7,590 bases of DNA from Pyrinomonadaceae bacterium (GTDB lineage: Bacteria > Acidobacteriota > Blastocatellia > Pyrinomonadales > Pyrinomonadaceae), in NCBI GenBank assembly GCA_014379795.1, contig JACMLC010000514.1:1-7590 (forward strand), written 5' to 3'. The notes under the pieces are model-generated. The model was not told where the DNA came from, did not search any database, and saw nothing but the letters and a program-made list of their open reading frames with translations. Shown here one piece after another: positions 6,598 to 7,590 of this stretch (position 1 is its first letter; each line of letters opens with the position of its first letter). Position numbers and translations under genes: made by a program.

Positions 6598-7494
6598 ATG
6601 ACCGCAAAGCCTGTCATGGAAACATCGCTATCTCAGCTCACGCTCACGAGGCGCGGCAAGGTGCGCGATGTTTACGCTGTTGATGAAAACCATTTTTTAA
6701 TTGTCGCCACAGACCGCATCTCAGCTTTCGATTGTATCCTGCCAACGCCGATTGCGCGTAAAGGCGAAGTCCTGACCGCGCTCTCAGAGTTCTGGTTCGA
6801 GCGGCTGAAGCACATCACACAGCATCACTTAGTGACCACAGAGATTGAGCAGATGCCTGAGCCAATCAGGACGCAGGCGGAAACTTTGCACGGGCGTTCG
6901 ATGCTGGTGCGACGCACGGATGTCTTTCCCGTCGAGTGCGTGGTGCGCGGCTACATCGTCGGCTCCGGGTGGAAGGATTACCAGCGCACTGGCGAAATCT
7001 GCGGGCATCGCTTGCCGACCGGCTTGCGCGAATCAGACCAGTTGCCGGAACCGATCTTTACGCCCGCGACCAAAGCCGAAGAGGGGCATGACGAAAATAT
7101 CAGTGAAGCGCAGATGTGCGACATTGTCGGCGCACAGGTGACTGAGACTTTGCGCGAGGCATCGCTCAGACTCTACAAAGAGGCGAGCGATTACGCGCGC
7201 ACCCGTGGCATCATCATCGCAGACACCAAATTCGAGTTCGGCAGAGACGCGGACGGAAACATTATTCTCATTGACGAAGCGTTGACGCCCGACTCCTCAC
7301 GCTTCTGGCCTGCGGACAAATATACGCCGGGGAAATCGCAGCCGTCTTTCGACAAACAGTTTGTTCGCGATTACTTGGAAACGCTTTCGTGGGACAAGCA
7401 GCCCCCCGCGCCGCCATTGCCTGCGGAGGTGGCGGAAGCGACCACTGAACGCTACTTGGAAGCTTACCGCTTATTAACCGGAAGAGAGCTTTAG
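6598..7494 (+). CDS. purC: Phosphoribosylaminoimidazole-succinocarboxamide synthase (SAICAR synthetase)
   Basis: A cytoplasmic enzyme of de novo purine synthesis; it joins CAIR and L-aspartate using ATP to give SAICAR. The 298 residues show the family hallmarks in order: GKVRDVY (20-26) in the ATP-binding N-lobe, ATDRISAFD (37-45), the first family signature FPVECVVRGYIVGS (110-123), PIFTPATKAEEGHDENIS (152-169), the second signature ADTKFEFG (208-215), and IDEALTPDSSRFW (225-237). The length fits the longer, yeast Ade1-like type rather than the roughly 240-residue E. coli type. The ATG at 6598 has only a weak GAG eight bases upstream; Met7 is a less likely alternative because it would shorten the N-terminus before the first strand. 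It is divergent from the aminopeptidase gene, is not in a pur operon on the visible left side, and is followed 48 bases later by another plus-strand gene. Confidence 0.97.
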   Translation: MTAKPVMETSLSQLTLTRRGKVRDVYAVDENHFLIVATDRISAFDCILPTPIARKGEVLTALSEFWFERLKHITQHHLVTTEIEQMPEPIRTQAETLHGRSMLVRRTDVFPVECVVRGYIVGSGWKDYQRTGEICGHRLPTGLRESDQLPEPIFTPATKAEEGHDENISEAQMCDIVGAQVTETLREASLRLYKEASDYARTRGIIIADTKFEFGRDADGNIILIDEALTPDSSRFWPADKYTPGKSQPSFDKQFVRDYLETLSWDKQPPAPPLPAEVAEATTERYLEAYRLLTGREL

Positions 7495-7542
7495 ATTTTT
7501 TTTCGACTCCCGATCTGAACAAATCCGCTGCCGGAGAGATTC

Positions 7543-7590
7543 ATGCAGATACGCACCCGCCTCGAAGCCTTGATAGAAGAGATGCTTGAC
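7543..7590 (+). CDS. Start of a gene cut by the window end; possibly a small Fis-type HTH protein
   Basis: An ATG at 7543 opens a frame that stays open for all 16 visible codons (MQIRTRLEALIEEMLD). A good Shine-Dalgarno, GGAGAG (7533-7538), ends four bases before it. The peptide is a charged amphipathic helix. Its look recalls the N-terminus of short Fis-like helix-turn-helix proteins, in which a helix of the form RLExLIEEM precedes the C-terminal HTH, but 16 residues cannot prove this. It lies 48 bases after purC on the same strand and may be co-transcribed with it; the T-run between them (7496-7503) has no hairpin before it. Confidence 0.55.
   Translation, partial: MQIRTRLEALIEEMLD

Noticed and set aside
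7496..7503. T-run after purC as a terminator
   Set aside because: No hairpin precedes the eight T residues, and a gene with a good Shine-Dalgarno follows closely on the same strand.

Overview
The window looks like chromosomal DNA of a Gram-negative bacterium of moderate GC content. My best guess is Acidobacteriota, perhaps the Blastocatellia group. That rests on gene style (a secreted M1 peptidase with a HEAT-repeat tail, Ala-rich HEAT proteins, a long PurC followed by what may be a short Fis-type regulator) and not on any marker gene, so the taxonomy is a soft inference.

Layout from left to right. Bases 1-183 are non-coding and hold a large near-perfect inverted repeat built from eight CTTTGCG/CGCAAAG words. 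Bases 184-2547 (minus) encode a membrane protein with an AMIN-like outer segment, a second transmembrane helix and a long cytoplasmic HEAT-repeat region. Bases 2548-2737 are a short gap in which I see no convincing promoter or terminator. Bases 2738-3511 (minus) encode an OmpR/PhoB-type response regulator. Bases 3512-3736 hold a plausible promoter for the regulator, two adjacent inverted repeats in its leader, a GGCAGTT heptamer tandem repeat and a duplicated 9-mer. Bases 3737-6331 (minus) encode a secreted M1 zinc aminopeptidase with a C-terminal HEAT domain. Bases 6332-6597 are a divergent promoter region. Bases 6598-7494 (plus) encode PurC, followed from 7543 by the start of another gene that runs off the window.

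The three minus-strand genes are co-oriented but separated by about 190 and 225 bases, so they need not form one operon; the regulator seems to have its own promoter. No histidine kinase is visible. PurC is housekeeping purine synthesis and is transcribed away from the other genes. Apart from the partial last gene, the genes are intact, with no frameshift, insertion sequence, CRISPR array, tRNA or rRNA seen. I found no clearly new multi-gene system. The most unusual items are the CTTTGCG palindrome, the heptamer repeat, the AMIN-like/TM/HEAT protein and the structured leader of the regulator.
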